DNA of 64,000 nt from Metabacillus mangrovi (GCF_009711125.1 NZ_WMIB01000014.1:1-64000), one strand, 5' to 3'; counted from the stretch's first letter, positions 52,853-61,987 are shown. Notes: generated by a model not told the origin, from the sequence alone. Numbers and translations are program-made.

Positions 52853-53818
52853 ATGGAAGAGAAAGAGCTCAAGTCTCACTTGTTTATTAGAGGGATCATT
52901 TTAACTGGATTTGCCATGCTCCTGTTCAAACTCATTACAACTGGGAACATCCAGAATTTTATTGCACCAAGGATGCTCCCTTTCATGTATTTTGCGATGG
53001 CCGTTTTTCTGATCCTTGGGATCATGCAAATGTGGCGGAGCGGATCAGATAAACAGGAAAAACATGATTGCGGCTGCGGGGCAGGGCATGAGATCAGTAA
53101 AAATCCTTTTCGCTCGGGTGCGGTATATTTGATTTTTATTTTTCCGGTCTTAACCGGATTCATGTTTCCTGAAGTGATTCTGGACAGTTCGGCAGCAGAG
53201 AAAAGAGGATTTAAATCAGGTGTGGCTGCTTCCCAAGGTGATAGTGGTTCAGCCGGAGATACAAGTCTTGCTGAGGCCTATCTGGAAGATCCGGAAGGGT
53301 ACATGGAAGAGCTGGATGAGCGCACAAAAGCACCCGGAGAGGAATCCAAAAAAGCACGGGAGGAAATGCTTGAAGAAAACCCGGATGGCATTATCCTTGA
53401 AGATGAAGAGATAGAAAAAGCGTACAGCAAAAAAGAAGCTGAACTCAAGAAAATGGACGTGATCCCCTTCACAGATGAGGATTTTATCCAGATCACGAAT
53501 CTGATGGACGAAAAACCGGAGCAGTATAAAGGGAAAAAGGTCAAAATCAAAGGTTTCGTGTACCGTGAACCGGGATTTGCAGAGAGCCAGCTTGCGATTG
53601 CGAGATTCGGAATCTCCTGTTGTGTAGCGGATGCTGCCGTATATGGAATGATAGGGGAATATGGAGAGGCTGCCAAATTTAAAAAAGATGATTGGGTCGA
53701 AGCAGAGGGTACGTTGACGCATCAATCTTTTAATGGGAAAGAGCTCCCGGTCATTCTGGTCACGAAGCTAAAGAAAATAGACCAGCCGGAAACACCGTAT
53801 GTGTATGAAAATTATTAA
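52853..53818 (+). CDS. ycgQ: TIGR03943-type membrane protein (YcgQ-like, COG3689)
   Basis: 321 residues. Two or three N-terminal membrane helices, a CGCG-x-GHE cysteine/histidine motif after helix 2 (HDCGCGAGHE), an acidic linker, and a C-terminal OB-like domain containing FVYREPGFAESQLAIARFGISCCVADA. The last motif is diagnostic of the family. The ATG at 52853 has AAGGAGGTG upstream. Probably forms a metal-related membrane complex with the permease 14 bases upstream. Confidence 0.88.
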   Translation: MEEKELKSHLFIRGIILTGFAMLLFKLITTGNIQNFIAPRMLPFMYFAMAVFLILGIMQMWRSGSDKQEKHDCGCGAGHEISKNPFRSGAVYLIFIFPVLTGFMFPEVILDSSAAEKRGFKSGVAASQGDSGSAGDTSLAEAYLEDPEGYMEELDERTKAPGEESKKAREEMLEENPDGIILEDEEIEKAYSKKEAELKKMDVIPFTDEDFIQITNLMDEKPEQYKGKKVKIKGFVYREPGFAESQLAIARFGISCCVADAAVYGMIGEYGEAAKFKKDDWVEAEGTLTHQSFNGKELPVILVTKLKKIDQPETPYVYENY

Positions 53819-53845
53819 ACGTCCTGCAGCCGCTCCGGCTGGAGG

Positions 53846-53907
53846 AAAAAAAACGGATCCTTGAGTCTTCAGCGCCACCCCGCTGGACATCGGATCCGTT
53901 TTTTTTT
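53846..53907. terminator. Terminator after ycgQ
   Basis: AAAACGGATCC (53850-53860) pairs with GGATCCGTTTT (53892-53902) around a GC-rich inner arm, with a long T-run. The A-run on the left makes it bidirectional. Confidence 0.88.
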
Positions 53908-53913
53908 GCGGGA

Positions 53914-54156
53914 TTACAAGTCCTCATGCTGACGGGACTTCCCCATCTCCGCGCTCACTTTTTTGATTGCTTTCATATTCGCTATCCATAAGAGGGACAC
54001 TCCGGCATAATAAATCGCCATGATTGAGAGGTTGTCCGTAACGTTTTCCCATAAATTTCTGGAAAGTCCGAAATGTCCCCATCCCACTGCAGAGATGAAA
54101 AAAGTAAGAGGCAAAGCGATGTGAACAAGCAGATACAGAGCTTTGTCAAACGGCAT
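53914..54156 (-). CDS. Small membrane protein, 80 residues, unknown
   Basis: Two membrane helices (KALYLLVHIALPLTFFISAV and NLSIMAIYYAGVSLLWIANM) and a charged C-terminus. I do not recognise the family. The ATG at 54156 has GAGGAGGAGACC upstream; an ATG at 54222 would give 102 residues with no site. Confidence 0.72.
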   Translation of the reverse strand: MPFDKALYLLVHIALPLTFFISAVGWGHFGLSRNLWENVTDNLSIMAIYYAGVSLLWIANMKAIKKVSAEMGKSRQHEDL

Positions 54157-54351
54157 CCGGTCTCCTCCTCTCCCTGTTCGGTTCTTGTATTTCATGATAT
54201 AGGAAGACAGGTTTTGAGCCAAGTGCAGCAGTGGGAAAAAAGCTTGTTTGCTACTGCTTATAAAATGGCCGAATTATGTTAAAATAGAGGACGGAGGCAG
54301 GGTTAGACACTAGCTCTGCCATAATTATGGATAGCAAGGGAGCAGGATACA

Positions 54352-55290
54352 ATGGAAAAAGTATTGATCTTCGGTCATAAAAATCCGGATACGGATACGA
54401 TTTGCTCCGCAATCGCATACGCGGAGCTTAAGAAAAAACTCGGCATGGATGCTGAGCCTGTCCGTCTTGGTGCGATCAACGGAGAAACGGAATATGCGCT
54501 GAAAACGTTTAATACGCAGGCTCCCCGTCTGGTGGAAAGAGTGGCTCCTGAGGTGAATCAGGTCATCCTGGTTGACCATAATGAGCGCCAGCAGAGTGCG
54601 GATGATATTACAGAAGTAAGTGTGATTGAAGTAATTGATCACCACCGAATCGCAAATTTCGAAACGAGTGACCCTTTGTATTACCGCGCAGAGCCGGTTG
54701 GATGCACGACGACCATTTTAAATAAGATGTATAAAGAACACGGCGTTGAGATTGAAAAGAATGTTGCCGGTCTGATGCTGTCTGCGATCATCTCAGACTC
54801 TTTGCTTTTCAAATCCCCAACTTGCACAGAGCAGGATGTTGCAGCAGCAAAAGAACTTGCTGAGATTGCAGAGATCGATCTTGAGAGCTATGGCCTGGAA
54901 ATGCTGAAAGCGGGAGCGGATCTGAGCAGCAAGACGGTTGAAGAGCTGATTTCCCTCGATGCAAAGGAATTCCAGATGGGAGAATACCGTGTGGAAATCG
55001 CCCAGGTAAACGCGGTGGACCCTAACGACATTCTTGCCCGCCAAAGAGAAATTGAAGCGGCGATCGAGCAGACCGTAGCGGAAAAAGGGTTGGATCTATT
55101 TGTATTTGTTGTTACCGATATTCTTGAAAGTGACTCCATTGCTTTGGCTGCAGGCAAGCAAGTGCAGGCTGTTGAGCAAGCATACAGCGTGAAACTGGAG
55201 GACCGGAGAGCAATCCTCAAAGGTGTCGTTTCCCGTAAAAAACAAATCGTTCCGATTTTAACAGAAACGTTAAGTTCTACAAGCAGCTGA
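54352..55290 (+). CDS. ppaC: Manganese-dependent inorganic pyrophosphatase PpaC
   Basis: 312 residues, DHH family II pyrophosphatase. Metal ligands H9, D13, D15 (GHKNPDTDT), D75 (VDHNE) and D96-H97-H98 (DHHR). A C-terminal DHHA2 domain ends with the SRKKQIVP substrate motif. AAGGGAGCAGGATACA precedes the ATG. Monocistronic. Confidence 0.97.
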   Translation: MEKVLIFGHKNPDTDTICSAIAYAELKKKLGMDAEPVRLGAINGETEYALKTFNTQAPRLVERVAPEVNQVILVDHNERQQSADDITEVSVIEVIDHHRIANFETSDPLYYRAEPVGCTTTILNKMYKEHGVEIEKNVAGLMLSAIISDSLLFKSPTCTEQDVAAAKELAEIAEIDLESYGLEMLKAGADLSSKTVEELISLDAKEFQMGEYRVEIAQVNAVDPNDILARQREIEAAIEQTVAEKGLDLFVFVVTDILESDSIALAAGKQVQAVEQAYSVKLEDRRAILKGVVSRKKQIVPILTETLSSTSS

Positions 55291-55292
55291 AC

Positions 55293-55328
55293 AAAAGCCC
55301 CTCTTCATCGATGAAGAGGGGCTTTTTT
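55293..55328 (+). terminator. ppaC terminator
   Basis: AAAAGCCCCTCTTCAT (55293-55308) pairs with ATGAAGAGGGGCTTTT (55311-55326), tight loop, T-run. Confidence 0.95.
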
Positions 55329-55453
55329 ATACAAAGTCATAAATAAAGAACCGGAATCCGGTTCTGGGATAAAGGAATCTTGTCATTCAGCACCTAAACA
55401 GTGTAAGCCCTTCCTCTCATACACCCTTGCAGCCCCGAAGCTGCGCCAGTTGA

Positions 55454-55622
55454 TTAAGTGCGGCGTTGAAAGAGCACCACATGCTTTTTCCTCCGCTTTA
55501 TAAGCTGCATTACAAGTAGCACGGCAGCGATTCGAAATATAAGGTTAACAGAAATGCCGGCAATTTTTAGTACTCAGCCTAGCAGCCATACAATCGCAGA
55601 TTCCGTCGTCTTGCCAGAGCAT
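55454..55622 (-). pseudogene. Broken small membrane-protein gene
   Basis: Minus strand: AAGGAGT followed by an ATG at 55622 (MLWQDD), then after a frameshift SAIVWLLG, an in-frame TGA, and VLKIAGISVNLIFRIAAVLLV leading to a basic tail (KRRKKHVVLFQRR) and stop at 55454. Two lesions in about 55 codons. Family not recognised. The remaining gap (55331-55453 and 55623-55701) shows nothing else apart from an AACCGGAATCCGGTT palindrome near 55351. Confidence 0.42.
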
Positions 55623-55701
55623 CAGTGTTACTCCTTTATCACTTTGTTGTACTGGTTAGATTCCCCGGAAAGAACGGACTGAAACATATAGAGCACACTG
55701 T

Positions 55702-55731
55702 AAAAAAAACTCTGCTCAATCTGCAGAGTTT
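55702..55731 (-). terminator. ytzI terminator
   Basis: AAACTCTGC pairs with GCAGAGTTT (55707-55715 with 55723-55731); T-run on the minus strand, overlapping the ytzI stop. Confidence 0.88.
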
Positions 55732-55865
55732 TTTTTGCCGTCTTCTTTTTTATCTTCCGGATCAATGGTGTGTTCATACTTATACGCTTTATTTGTGGTG
55801 ATTACGCTTAACGCAAGGACGATAAATACAATTATGATGCAGATTCCTAAAATCCATATATACAT
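55716..55865 (-). CDS. ytzI: Small membrane protein YtzI-like, 49 residues
   Basis: One membrane helix (WILGICIIIVFIVLALSVITT) followed by KAYKYEHTIDPEDK, which resembles B. subtilis YtzI, also next to dps. The ATG at 55865 has AAAGGGGATGGGACC upstream; the longer frame to 55937 is not supported. Function unknown. Confidence 0.72.
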   Translation of the reverse strand: MYIWILGICIIIVFIVLALSVITTNKAYKYEHTIDPEDKKEDGKKNSAD

Positions 55866-55986
55866 GGTCCCATCCCCTTTACCCCTTTCATTTATTGTAG
55901 CACGGCCGATTGGATAGAAAAGCTGGTTTTGCGTCAAAATAATAAGGGAATCAGAAGTTTAGCAATGAATGAGGGAGGAAAAAAGA

Positions 55987-56427
55987 GTGTCAGAAAAATT
56001 ACTTCACACCGTCAATAAACAGGTAGCGAATTGGACGGTGCTTTATGTAAAGCTGCATAACTATCATTGGTATGTAAAGGGGAAGGATTTCTTCACGCTT
56101 CATGGGAAGTTTGAAGAATTTTATAATGAGGCAAACACGAATATTGATGAACTGGCTGAACGCCTTCTGGCCCTGAAAGGCAGACCGGCAGCAACTATGA
56201 AAGAATGCCTGGAGCTGTCAACCATTCAGGAAGCAGAAGGAAATGAAAACGCCGAACAGATGGTACAGCAGCTGCTCGCAGATTTTACTGCTGTAGCGGA
56301 AGAGCTGAAAGAGGGAATGGACCTTGCTGCTGAAGTAGGGGACGAAACGACTGGTGACATGCTGCTCGCCATTCACCAGGCCCTTGAAAAACATAACTGG
56401 ATGCTGAATGCGTATCTTGGCAAATAA
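55987..56427 (+). CDS. dps: DNA-protecting ferritin-like protein Dps
   Basis: 146 residues. Forms a 12-mer that oxidises and stores iron. Ferroxidase ligands H27 (HNYHW), D54 and E58 (NIDELAE). GTG start behind GGGAGG; an upstream TTG at 55969 is less likely. I did not find a clear PerR box in the 120 bases upstream. Confidence 0.96.
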   Translation: MSEKLLHTVNKQVANWTVLYVKLHNYHWYVKGKDFFTLHGKFEEFYNEANTNIDELAERLLALKGRPAATMKECLELSTIQEAEGNENAEQMVQQLLADFTAVAEELKEGMDLAAEVGDETTGDMLLAIHQALEKHNWMLNAYLGK

Positions 56428-56429
56428 CG

Positions 56430-56457
56430 AAAACGGAACCCGGGGGTTCCGTTTTTT
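56430..56457. terminator. Convergent terminator between dps and marR
   Basis: AACGGAACCC pairs with GGGTTCCGTT, followed by T-run; the A-run on the left allows use in reverse. Confidence 0.9.
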
Positions 56458-56914
56458 AGTTGGTTTGATCTCTTTCCAGTATTCCGGCCTCAATTTTATT
56501 AAGAATTCGAAAATATTCTTCTACTTCATCCTCTTCCAGGACAGAAAGCATATTTGTCCAAAATTGATTCCGCTGCTCAATCATCCTTTCGACGAAGCGC
56601 TCTCCTGCCTCTGTTAAAACAATCCAGACAATCCTGCGGTCTGCAATGTCCCGCTCCCTCGCCAGGAGAGCATCCTCTTCAAGCTGATTGAGCAAGGTCG
56701 TGGTTGCTCCCGATGTTAAGAAGAGTTTCTGTGAAATGTCTGCTACTTTGCATTTTGATTTTCTAAAGATGAATTTTAAGATGTGGTATTTGGTTGGGGT
56801 TAAATTATAGGGCACTTCTTTAATTTTCGTTTGAATCAAACGCTGCTTATGAGTGAAAAATGTATCTTTTATCTCATCCAGCCGTTCCAGCTGAAGATCT
56901 TTGCTCTTTTTCAT
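56456..56914 (-). CDS. MarR-family regulator (likely of the efflux operon)
   Basis: 152 residues. Winged helix with LTPTKYHILKFIF, VADISQKLFLTSGATTTLLNQLEEDALLARE (recognition helix) and RDIADRRIVWIVLTEAG (wing). Divergent from the HlyD/MFS pair, the usual place for a repressor of drug efflux. GGAGAGCGAGG upstream of ATG. Confidence 0.92.
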   Translation of the reverse strand: MKKSKDLQLERLDEIKDTFFTHKQRLIQTKIKEVPYNLTPTKYHILKFIFRKSKCKVADISQKLFLTSGATTTLLNQLEEDALLARERDIADRRIVWIVLTEAGERFVERMIEQRNQFWTNMLSVLEEDEVEEYFRILNKIEAGILERDQTN

Positions 56915-57097
56915 CCTCGCTCTCCTTTTATGCTTCCCTTTTTCTCCTATAAATTTAGTTCAATTCTAATGCATTGTAAAGCGGTTCTGCTCATTGTTTT
57001 CATGCAATATGGGATCAATCATCTATTATTCCGAATGAAATTGATTGAAAAACAAAAGAAAGGTGTGATAGAGTATCATTCTGTGAATAGCTTTATA

Positions 57098-57122
57098 AAA
57101 AAGTAACTTTTTTAAAAAGTAA
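57098..57122. promoter_or_regulatory. Candidate MarR operator upstream of the efflux genes
   Basis: The palindrome AAAAAAGTAACTTTTTT is followed by a second AAAAAGTAA. It lies about 40 bases before the HlyD-like start and fits a MarR-type site. Inference only. Confidence 0.5.
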
Positions 57123-57154
57123 TTAACCAATAGAAATATAGGGAGGAAATGGGT

Positions 57155-57793
57155 ATGTCGAGAGGAAAGCTTGTTTTACTGAATATGGCAGGAATCATTG
57201 TTATTCTTGCGTTAGTAGCAGGAGGAGCTTATTACTATTACCAGCAGACGAATTTTGTTACGACCGATAATGCAAAGGTGGCTGGTGATTTACAGACGAT
57301 CAAAGCGCCTGTGGCCGGAAAGTTATCGGATTTCACCCTCAATGAAGGGGACGAGGTGAAAGAAGGAGCAGAAATTGCCAAAATCCAAGGCGGCCAAAAC
57401 AGCCAAACCATTACTGCTCCGGCTGAAGGAACCATTATTAAAAAGCAGATGGATAATGACCAGGCCGTTCAGCCCGGCCAGACCATTGCGAGTGAAATCA
57501 ATTTAAAAGATTTGTACATAACCGCAAACCTGAAGGAAGATAAGATTCAGGATATTGAAGAGGGCGATGACGTGGATGTAACAGTGGATGGTGACAGCGG
57601 CACTGTAATTGAAGGCAAGGTCGAAAAAATTGGTTTGGCAGCAAACTCCATTTTCTCTCTTATGCCTAAATCAAATGATGACGGAAATTATACGAAAGTC
57701 ACTCAGACCATTCCTGTAAAAATCTCGATTGAAAATTATTCAGAACAGGTGCTTCCCGGTATGAACGCTGAAGTGAAAATTTCCAAAAACTAG
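57155..57793 (+). CDS. HlyD/EmrA-type membrane fusion protein
   Basis: 212 residues, short for the family. One N-terminal membrane helix (about 7-26), FVTTDNAKVAGDLQTIKAPVAGKL opening the lipoyl-like hairpin, then a beta-barrel (VLPGMNAEVKI). No long coiled coil, as in Gram-positive EmrA relatives. The ATG at 57155 has GGGAGGAAA at proper spacing; one at 57149 is too close. Should work with the MFS pump 38 bases downstream. Confidence 0.9.
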   Translation: MSRGKLVLLNMAGIIVILALVAGGAYYYYQQTNFVTTDNAKVAGDLQTIKAPVAGKLSDFTLNEGDEVKEGAEIAKIQGGQNSQTITAPAEGTIIKKQMDNDQAVQPGQTIASEINLKDLYITANLKEDKIQDIEEGDDVDVTVDGDSGTVIEGKVEKIGLAANSIFSLMPKSNDDGNYTKVTQTIPVKISIENYSEQVLPGMNAEVKISKN

Positions 57794-57831
57794 TGAGTTT
57801 CCTAAAAAAAGAGGAAAGGAGGGAATGAACA

Positions 57832-59448
57832 ATGTCCGTTCATGCTTCAGAAAAAGGGGTGCGGCAGCACATTCCCCTTCTAATCGTGCTGATGCTCGGG
57901 TTATTTCTTGCCATTTTAAATCAGACACTGCTGAATGTAGCGATTCCCCAGCTTATTACTGAGTTTGGAGTGACAGCCAATACAGCCCAGTGGCTTCTTA
58001 CCGGTTATATGCTTGTAAATGGAGCACTGATCCCGTTATCGGCGTATTTGATTAAACGGTTCGCTGTCCGCCGTCTCTTCCTGTTTGCAATGTTTTGCTT
58101 TACAATCGGCTCGCTTATCTGCGGTTTGGCAGGCAGCTTTCCGGTGATGATGACCGGAAGACTGATTCAGGCGATAGGCGGCGGAGTTCTTGCGCCGCTC
58201 GTTATGACCATCATTGTTTTTATTTTCCCTCCGGAAATGAGAGGGAAGGGAATGGGGATTTTCGGCCTTGCTATGATGTTTGCGCCGGCGATCGGTCCTA
58301 CTCTTTCCGGTTTTGTTGTTCAGAATTATGACTGGCATCTTTTATTCAACGGGATGGTGCCGCTTGGTGCCATCGTACTGATTATTGCCTTTTTCAGACT
58401 GAAGGATATCACCCCGCCTGAAAAAATTAAAGCCGATCTTTTGTCTATCTTTACCTCGCTAGCGGGAATGGGCCTTTTGCTGTACGGCTTCAGTGAGGCC
58501 GGAAATGCTGGCTGGACAGACCCTCTCGTTCTTTCATGCATGGGTGCCGGGGTGGTTCTGCTCATCCTGTTTACCGTAAAACAGCTTCGGTCAGAAGATC
58601 CGCTGCTGGATGTGAAAGTGTTCAAGTACTCCATTTTCACCCTGTCCAGCATCATTAACATTGCGATTACAATTTGTCTGTTCTCGGGCATGTTTTTACT
58701 GCCGATCTATCTGCAGAACATCCGTGGATACTCGCCGCTTGATTCAGGATTGCTGCTTCTTCCTGGAGCGGTGATCATGCTGATCATGTCTCCGGTCTCC
58801 GGAATTCTTTTTGATAAATTCGGTCCGCGGCCGCTTGGGATCATCGGAATGCTGATCACAACTGTAACGACGTATGAATTTACGAAATTGACACTTGATA
58901 CGTCTTACAGCACGTTGCTGATTCTTTATATGATCCGCTCGTTCGGCATGTCCTTTTTAATGATGCCCATCATGACTGCAGGACTGAACCAGCTCCCTGC
59001 AAAGCTTAGCAGCCATGGATCCACAATGGCCAACACGCTGAGGCAGGTTGCCGGTTCGGTAGGAATCAGTTTTGTCACAACCATCTACACAAACAGAACA
59101 ACGTTCCATATTGAAGAGCAAAGCAGCAGGATGACCACCTCTGACCCGTTCTTTATGGAAGTATTCAGCAGCTTTACGCAGAAAGTAGCGGAAAAACTGA
59201 GCCTGTCCATGGAAGAGGCCCAGCAGCAGGCTGTCCAGCTGCTGTATTCCAGATTGTCTGTGGAATCAACGATCAGCGGAATTAACGATGCCTTCATCTG
59301 GGCCACAGCTTTTGCAGCAGCCGGTCTCGTTCTTGCCTTTTTCTTGAGGGATGTCAGAAAAGATAAGAAAACGCAGCCCGCTGCGGTTCCAAACAGGCAG
59401 GAAGAACTGAAGATGCTTCCTGCACCTGAAAAAGTACATTCATCCTAG
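57832..59448 (+). CDS. DHA2-family MFS drug transporter (EmrB/LmrB-like)
   Basis: 538 residues, 14 helices. Motif LNVAIPQLITEFGVTANTAQWLLTGYMLVNG (start of helix 1-2), GRLIQAIGGGVLAPL in helix 4 and the antiporter motif in helix 5 (MMFAPAIGPTLSGFV). Proton-driven export of hydrophobic drugs or lipids is expected; substrate unknown. AAAGGAGGG precedes ATG. Confidence 0.94.
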   Translation: MSVHASEKGVRQHIPLLIVLMLGLFLAILNQTLLNVAIPQLITEFGVTANTAQWLLTGYMLVNGALIPLSAYLIKRFAVRRLFLFAMFCFTIGSLICGLAGSFPVMMTGRLIQAIGGGVLAPLVMTIIVFIFPPEMRGKGMGIFGLAMMFAPAIGPTLSGFVVQNYDWHLLFNGMVPLGAIVLIIAFFRLKDITPPEKIKADLLSIFTSLAGMGLLLYGFSEAGNAGWTDPLVLSCMGAGVVLLILFTVKQLRSEDPLLDVKVFKYSIFTLSSIINIAITICLFSGMFLLPIYLQNIRGYSPLDSGLLLLPGAVIMLIMSPVSGILFDKFGPRPLGIIGMLITTVTTYEFTKLTLDTSYSTLLILYMIRSFGMSFLMMPIMTAGLNQLPAKLSSHGSTMANTLRQVAGSVGISFVTTIYTNRTTFHIEEQSSRMTTSDPFFMEVFSSFTQKVAEKLSLSMEEAQQQAVQLLYSRLSVESTISGINDAFIWATAFAAAGLVLAFFLRDVRKDKKTQPAAVPNRQEELKMLPAPEKVHSS

Positions 59449-59466
59449 AGAGCGGAGGAAGTCAGA

Positions 59467-60000
59467 ATGAACATCTGTATTGTCTATGACAGCGAAGGCG
59501 GCCATACGGAAGCCTTGGCCCAGGCGATTGCTGCCGGGGCAGGGAGTACTGGTGATGCCACGGTTTATTTGCGAAGTGTGAAAGAAGCGGATGTACACGA
59601 TTTGCCTGAGATGGATGCCATCATCTGGGGCTGTCCCGGCCATTTTGGAACAATCAGTGCCGGCTTAAAAACCTGGATTGATAAACTCGGCTATCTATGG
59701 GCTGAAGGAAAGCTCATCGACAAAGTGGGAGCGGTCTTTTGCACAACTGCGACTGCTCACGGCGGGCTTGAGGCTACCTTGCTGAACTTGATCACTCCTA
59801 TGCTGCATCAGGGAATGATTATTGCAGGCCTTCCAGGAAACTCACCTGAGAATGCTTTGTACGGATCTTATTACGGAGCAGGCATTACCTGCCCGGTGGA
59901 AAGCAGTGAAATGATTTCCGAACAGGATCGTGCTCTTGGCGCGGCCCTCGGAAAACGGGTAGCAGAAGTCACGCAGCACCTAACAAATAGCGGCAGGTGA
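59467..60000 (+). CDS. Flavodoxin/WrbA-like NAD(P)H-dependent oxidoreductase
   Basis: 177 residues with a flavodoxin fold: FMN phosphate loop [12 protein letters not shown] (8-19), [21 protein letters not shown] and [15 protein letters not shown]. WrbA-type enzymes reduce quinones by two electrons. 18 bases after the efflux pump gene with a GGAGG site, so probably part of the same operon, perhaps against quinone-like toxicants. Confidence 0.88.
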   Translation: MNICIVYDSEGGHTEALAQAIAAGAGSTGDATVYLRSVKEADVHDLPEMDAIIWGCPGHFGTISAGLKTWIDKLGYLWAEGKLIDKVGAVFCTTATAHGGLEATLLNLITPMLHQGMIIAGLPGNSPENALYGSYYGAGITCPVESSEMISEQDRALGAALGKRVAEVTQHLTNSGR

Positions 60001-60007
60001 TAGCATC

Positions 60008-60316
60008 ATGATTGGAATCGTCTTTATCTCTGCAGCGGCTATCTTGCTGATTGCGATCATCGCAGCAAATGCAAAAGCTTTATCAGACGGAAAAAAACGG
60101 ACACCGGAGATTCACCGTGAAAAAGAACAGGTGGAAAAAACGGAGCAGAAAGAAAATGCGGAACCCCGGCCGAGGTCCAATATGGATGACAATGCCTACC
60201 GCAAAGCTTTGTCAAAGTTCAATGATGAAGAGGGAAGCCGGGACGGAGAAAAAAAAGACATGAACGATGAAGGATACAGAAATGCTTTAAGGAATCTCCA
60301 CCGGAAGAAGAACTAA
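60008..60316 (+). CDS. Unknown 102-residue membrane-anchored protein with internal repeat
   Basis: One N-terminal helix (IGIVFISAAAILLIAIIAA), then a highly charged tail. Two similar segments appear: MDDNAYRKALSKF and MNDEGYRNALRNL. No family recognised. Eight bases behind the flavodoxin gene with a GGCAGGTGAT site, so likely co-transcribed. Confidence 0.75.
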   Translation: MIGIVFISAAAILLIAIIAANAKALSDGKKRTPEIHREKEQVEKTEQKENAEPRPRSNMDDNAYRKALSKFNDEEGSRDGEKKDMNDEGYRNALRNLHRKKN

Positions 60317-60344
60317 CAGATTCAGAAGGAAGGAGGGGGATTTA

Positions 60345-60779
60345 ATGGATGTGGTTCTGGCCGATTGGAGGATGCGCGAGAAAACAGTGTTATTCAAGAG
60401 AAAGTACTCCATGCTCGTCCGGGAAAACCTGGATCCTGTAGGGGTCACACTGTTTCAGCTTCAAATGCTCTGGTTCATAAGCAAACAGGAAGATATGGGA
60501 ACAACCATGCTCGCGGATAAACTTAGCGTCAAGCCAAGTGCGGTTACCATGGGCGCTAATCAGCTGCATCATTCCGGGCTCTTGACGCGGGTTCACTCAA
60601 AAACAGACAGAAGGCAGATCCGACTTCGTATTACATCTGAGGGAGAAGCCCTGCTAAAAGAAGCTGCTGGTCTGTACAATCAATTAGCCTCCCAAATCTT
60701 CGCCTGTTTTTCAGATCATGAAAAGGACATGCTGATTCAATTGCTCGATAAGCTGGAAGAACATACTTCAGCGATATAA
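60345..60779 (+). CDS. MarR-family regulator 2
   Basis: 144 residues. LTLFQLQMLWFIS-like start of the DNA-binding region, MLADKLSVKPSAVTMGANQLHHSGLLTRV (recognition helix) and KTDRRQIRLRITSEGE (wing). AGGAAGGAGGGG before ATG. Last gene of the run starting with the HlyD-like gene; gives the efflux locus a second MarR at its far end. Confidence 0.9.
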   Translation: MDVVLADWRMREKTVLFKRKYSMLVRENLDPVGVTLFQLQMLWFISKQEDMGTTMLADKLSVKPSAVTMGANQLHHSGLLTRVHSKTDRRQIRLRITSEGEALLKEAAGLYNQLASQIFACFSDHEKDMLIQLLDKLEEHTSAI

Positions 60780-60787
60780 GCCTGTAC

Positions 60788-60822
60788 AAAAAACCGGTCC
60801 GTTATTGACGGCCGGTTTTTTT
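60788..60822 (+). terminator. Terminator after marR 2
   Basis: AAAACCGGTCCGT pairs with ACGGCCGGTTTT with one G-T pair or mismatch, long T-run. Confidence 0.9.
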
Positions 60823-60873
60823 TGCGAAGAACGTGCAGCCAAAACGAAGCGGAGTATCCGTGAAAGCAGTACG

Positions 60874-61077
60874 CTAAAGGGTGTTTTTCTCTGCTTTCTC
60901 CATAATCGCATGTGCAAGAAGATCCCTGAGTTCCTCTCCATCCATTTTTCTGGTGAGCTGCAAAAGCTCCTGATCCGTTAGCTGGTGTACATAGTTCTCA
61001 ATTGCGGCTTCAAGATCTTCTGTGTCGAGCCTGAAGTTTTCTGCGATGTCGTTGGTAAAATGTGCTTTCCAGTCCAT
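60874..61077 (-). CDS. Unknown 67-residue protein
   Basis: All-helical, acidic (LDTEDLEAAIENYVHQLTDQELLQLTRKM). Family not recognised. AAAGGAAAAGAAAA precedes the ATG, which supports translation. Single gene, convergent with marR 2 and divergent from the holin-like gene. Confidence 0.7.
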   Translation of the reverse strand: MDWKAHFTNDIAENFRLDTEDLEAAIENYVHQLTDQELLQLTRKMDGEELRDLLAHAIMEKAEKNTL

Positions 61078-61196
61078 TTTTCTTTTCCTTTCTTACCGCC
61101 ACGCTTGCCTTTTTCCTGTAATCCGCATGTTTGTCCCATGCGGCTCCCTCTTCTGTGCATAGCATACATTATCCCATTAGAGAAAGGAGGGGGAGA

Positions 61197-61595
61197 ATGG
61201 GAAAGGATGCTGAGGTGATGACACTTTATTCTCTTGGTATGATGATCCTGACTTTTTTTCTTGGTGAGATCGAACAGATGATGTATGTTTTATTCGCTCT
61301 GATGGCCATAGAGTTTCTAAGCTTTACGATTTCAAGGGTCATTAAAGGAAACGCCGCTTTCAAGGATATTATGGCCCAGCTTGGAAAGCTTGCGATGATA
61401 TTGATTATGGTCTCGCTCGCAAATTTACTGGACAAGGTTGTGCCGATGGATTTTTCCTTGAAGGATATGACGGTGACCTTTTATATTTTTTACGAAATGC
61501 TCCATATTATTACGCACGTATCGAGTGCCGGTCTGCCGATTCCTCAATTTGTAAAGGATTTCATTGAAGGATTCCGGAATATGACAAAGAAGTAA
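61197..61595 (+). CDS. ytkC: Phage-holin-family membrane protein (YtkC-like)
   Basis: 132 residues with about three or four membrane helices and the toxin-secretion/phage-lysis holin pattern (FALMAIEFLSFTISRVIKGN, then FYEMLHIITHVSSAGLPIPQFVKDF). No lysin or other phage gene is nearby, and B. subtilis has such a gene in the same neighbourhood, so it is a resident gene. AAAGGAGGGGG precedes the ATG at 61197. Confidence 0.85.
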   Translation: MGKDAEVMTLYSLGMMILTFFLGEIEQMMYVLFALMAIEFLSFTISRVIKGNAAFKDIMAQLGKLAMILIMVSLANLLDKVVPMDFSLKDMTVTFYIFYEMLHIITHVSSAGLPIPQFVKDFIEGFRNMTKK

Positions 61596-61657
61596 GCTTC
61601 GCATAAATCCAGCCTCTTGCTGCAAAATAGAAGAAAAGCCTGAGGGTGGGTAGAGCA

Positions 61658-61987
61658 GTGAGCGAAAAAAGAACGTATTACGTAACAGTCGGAAGCGGAG
61701 AGATTTCCCAGCTTTCAGATTCATCAGCGTGGAATTACCGCATTGAAGCAACGGATGATGAGATTATCCAGCTCAGGGAATACTTTGATCAGCAATATGC
61801 ATCAGATTGGAAAGGGTTCTTTAGGACACATGTTCCTTATGTGCAGTATCATTTCGACAGACCGAATGATGAAGTGGATTCCGCCAACCTAAATATATAC
61901 CGGATGATTTATGAACTTGGTGATTCAGAGGCGAAACAGCACATTGCTGAACAGAAAATTCTGAATGATATATCGGATCAGACTTAG
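61658..61987 (+). CDS. Conserved uncharacterised protein, 109 residues
   Basis: Starts VSEKRTYYVTVGSGEIS; soluble alpha/beta with a WNYRIEATDDEIIQLREYFDQ segment and a HVPYVQYHFD motif. I believe similar proteins occur in other bacilli, but I cannot name it. GTG at 61658 behind GAGGGTGGG. Confidence 0.75.
   Translation: MSEKRTYYVTVGSGEISQLSDSSAWNYRIEATDDEIIQLREYFDQQYASDWKGFFRTHVPYVQYHFDRPNDEVDSANLNIYRMIYELGDSEAKQHIAEQKILNDISDQT

Noticed and set aside
61197-61595. Prophage remnant at the holin-like gene
   Set aside because: No other phage gene nearby, and the gene fits the conserved ytkC-ytkD neighbourhood.
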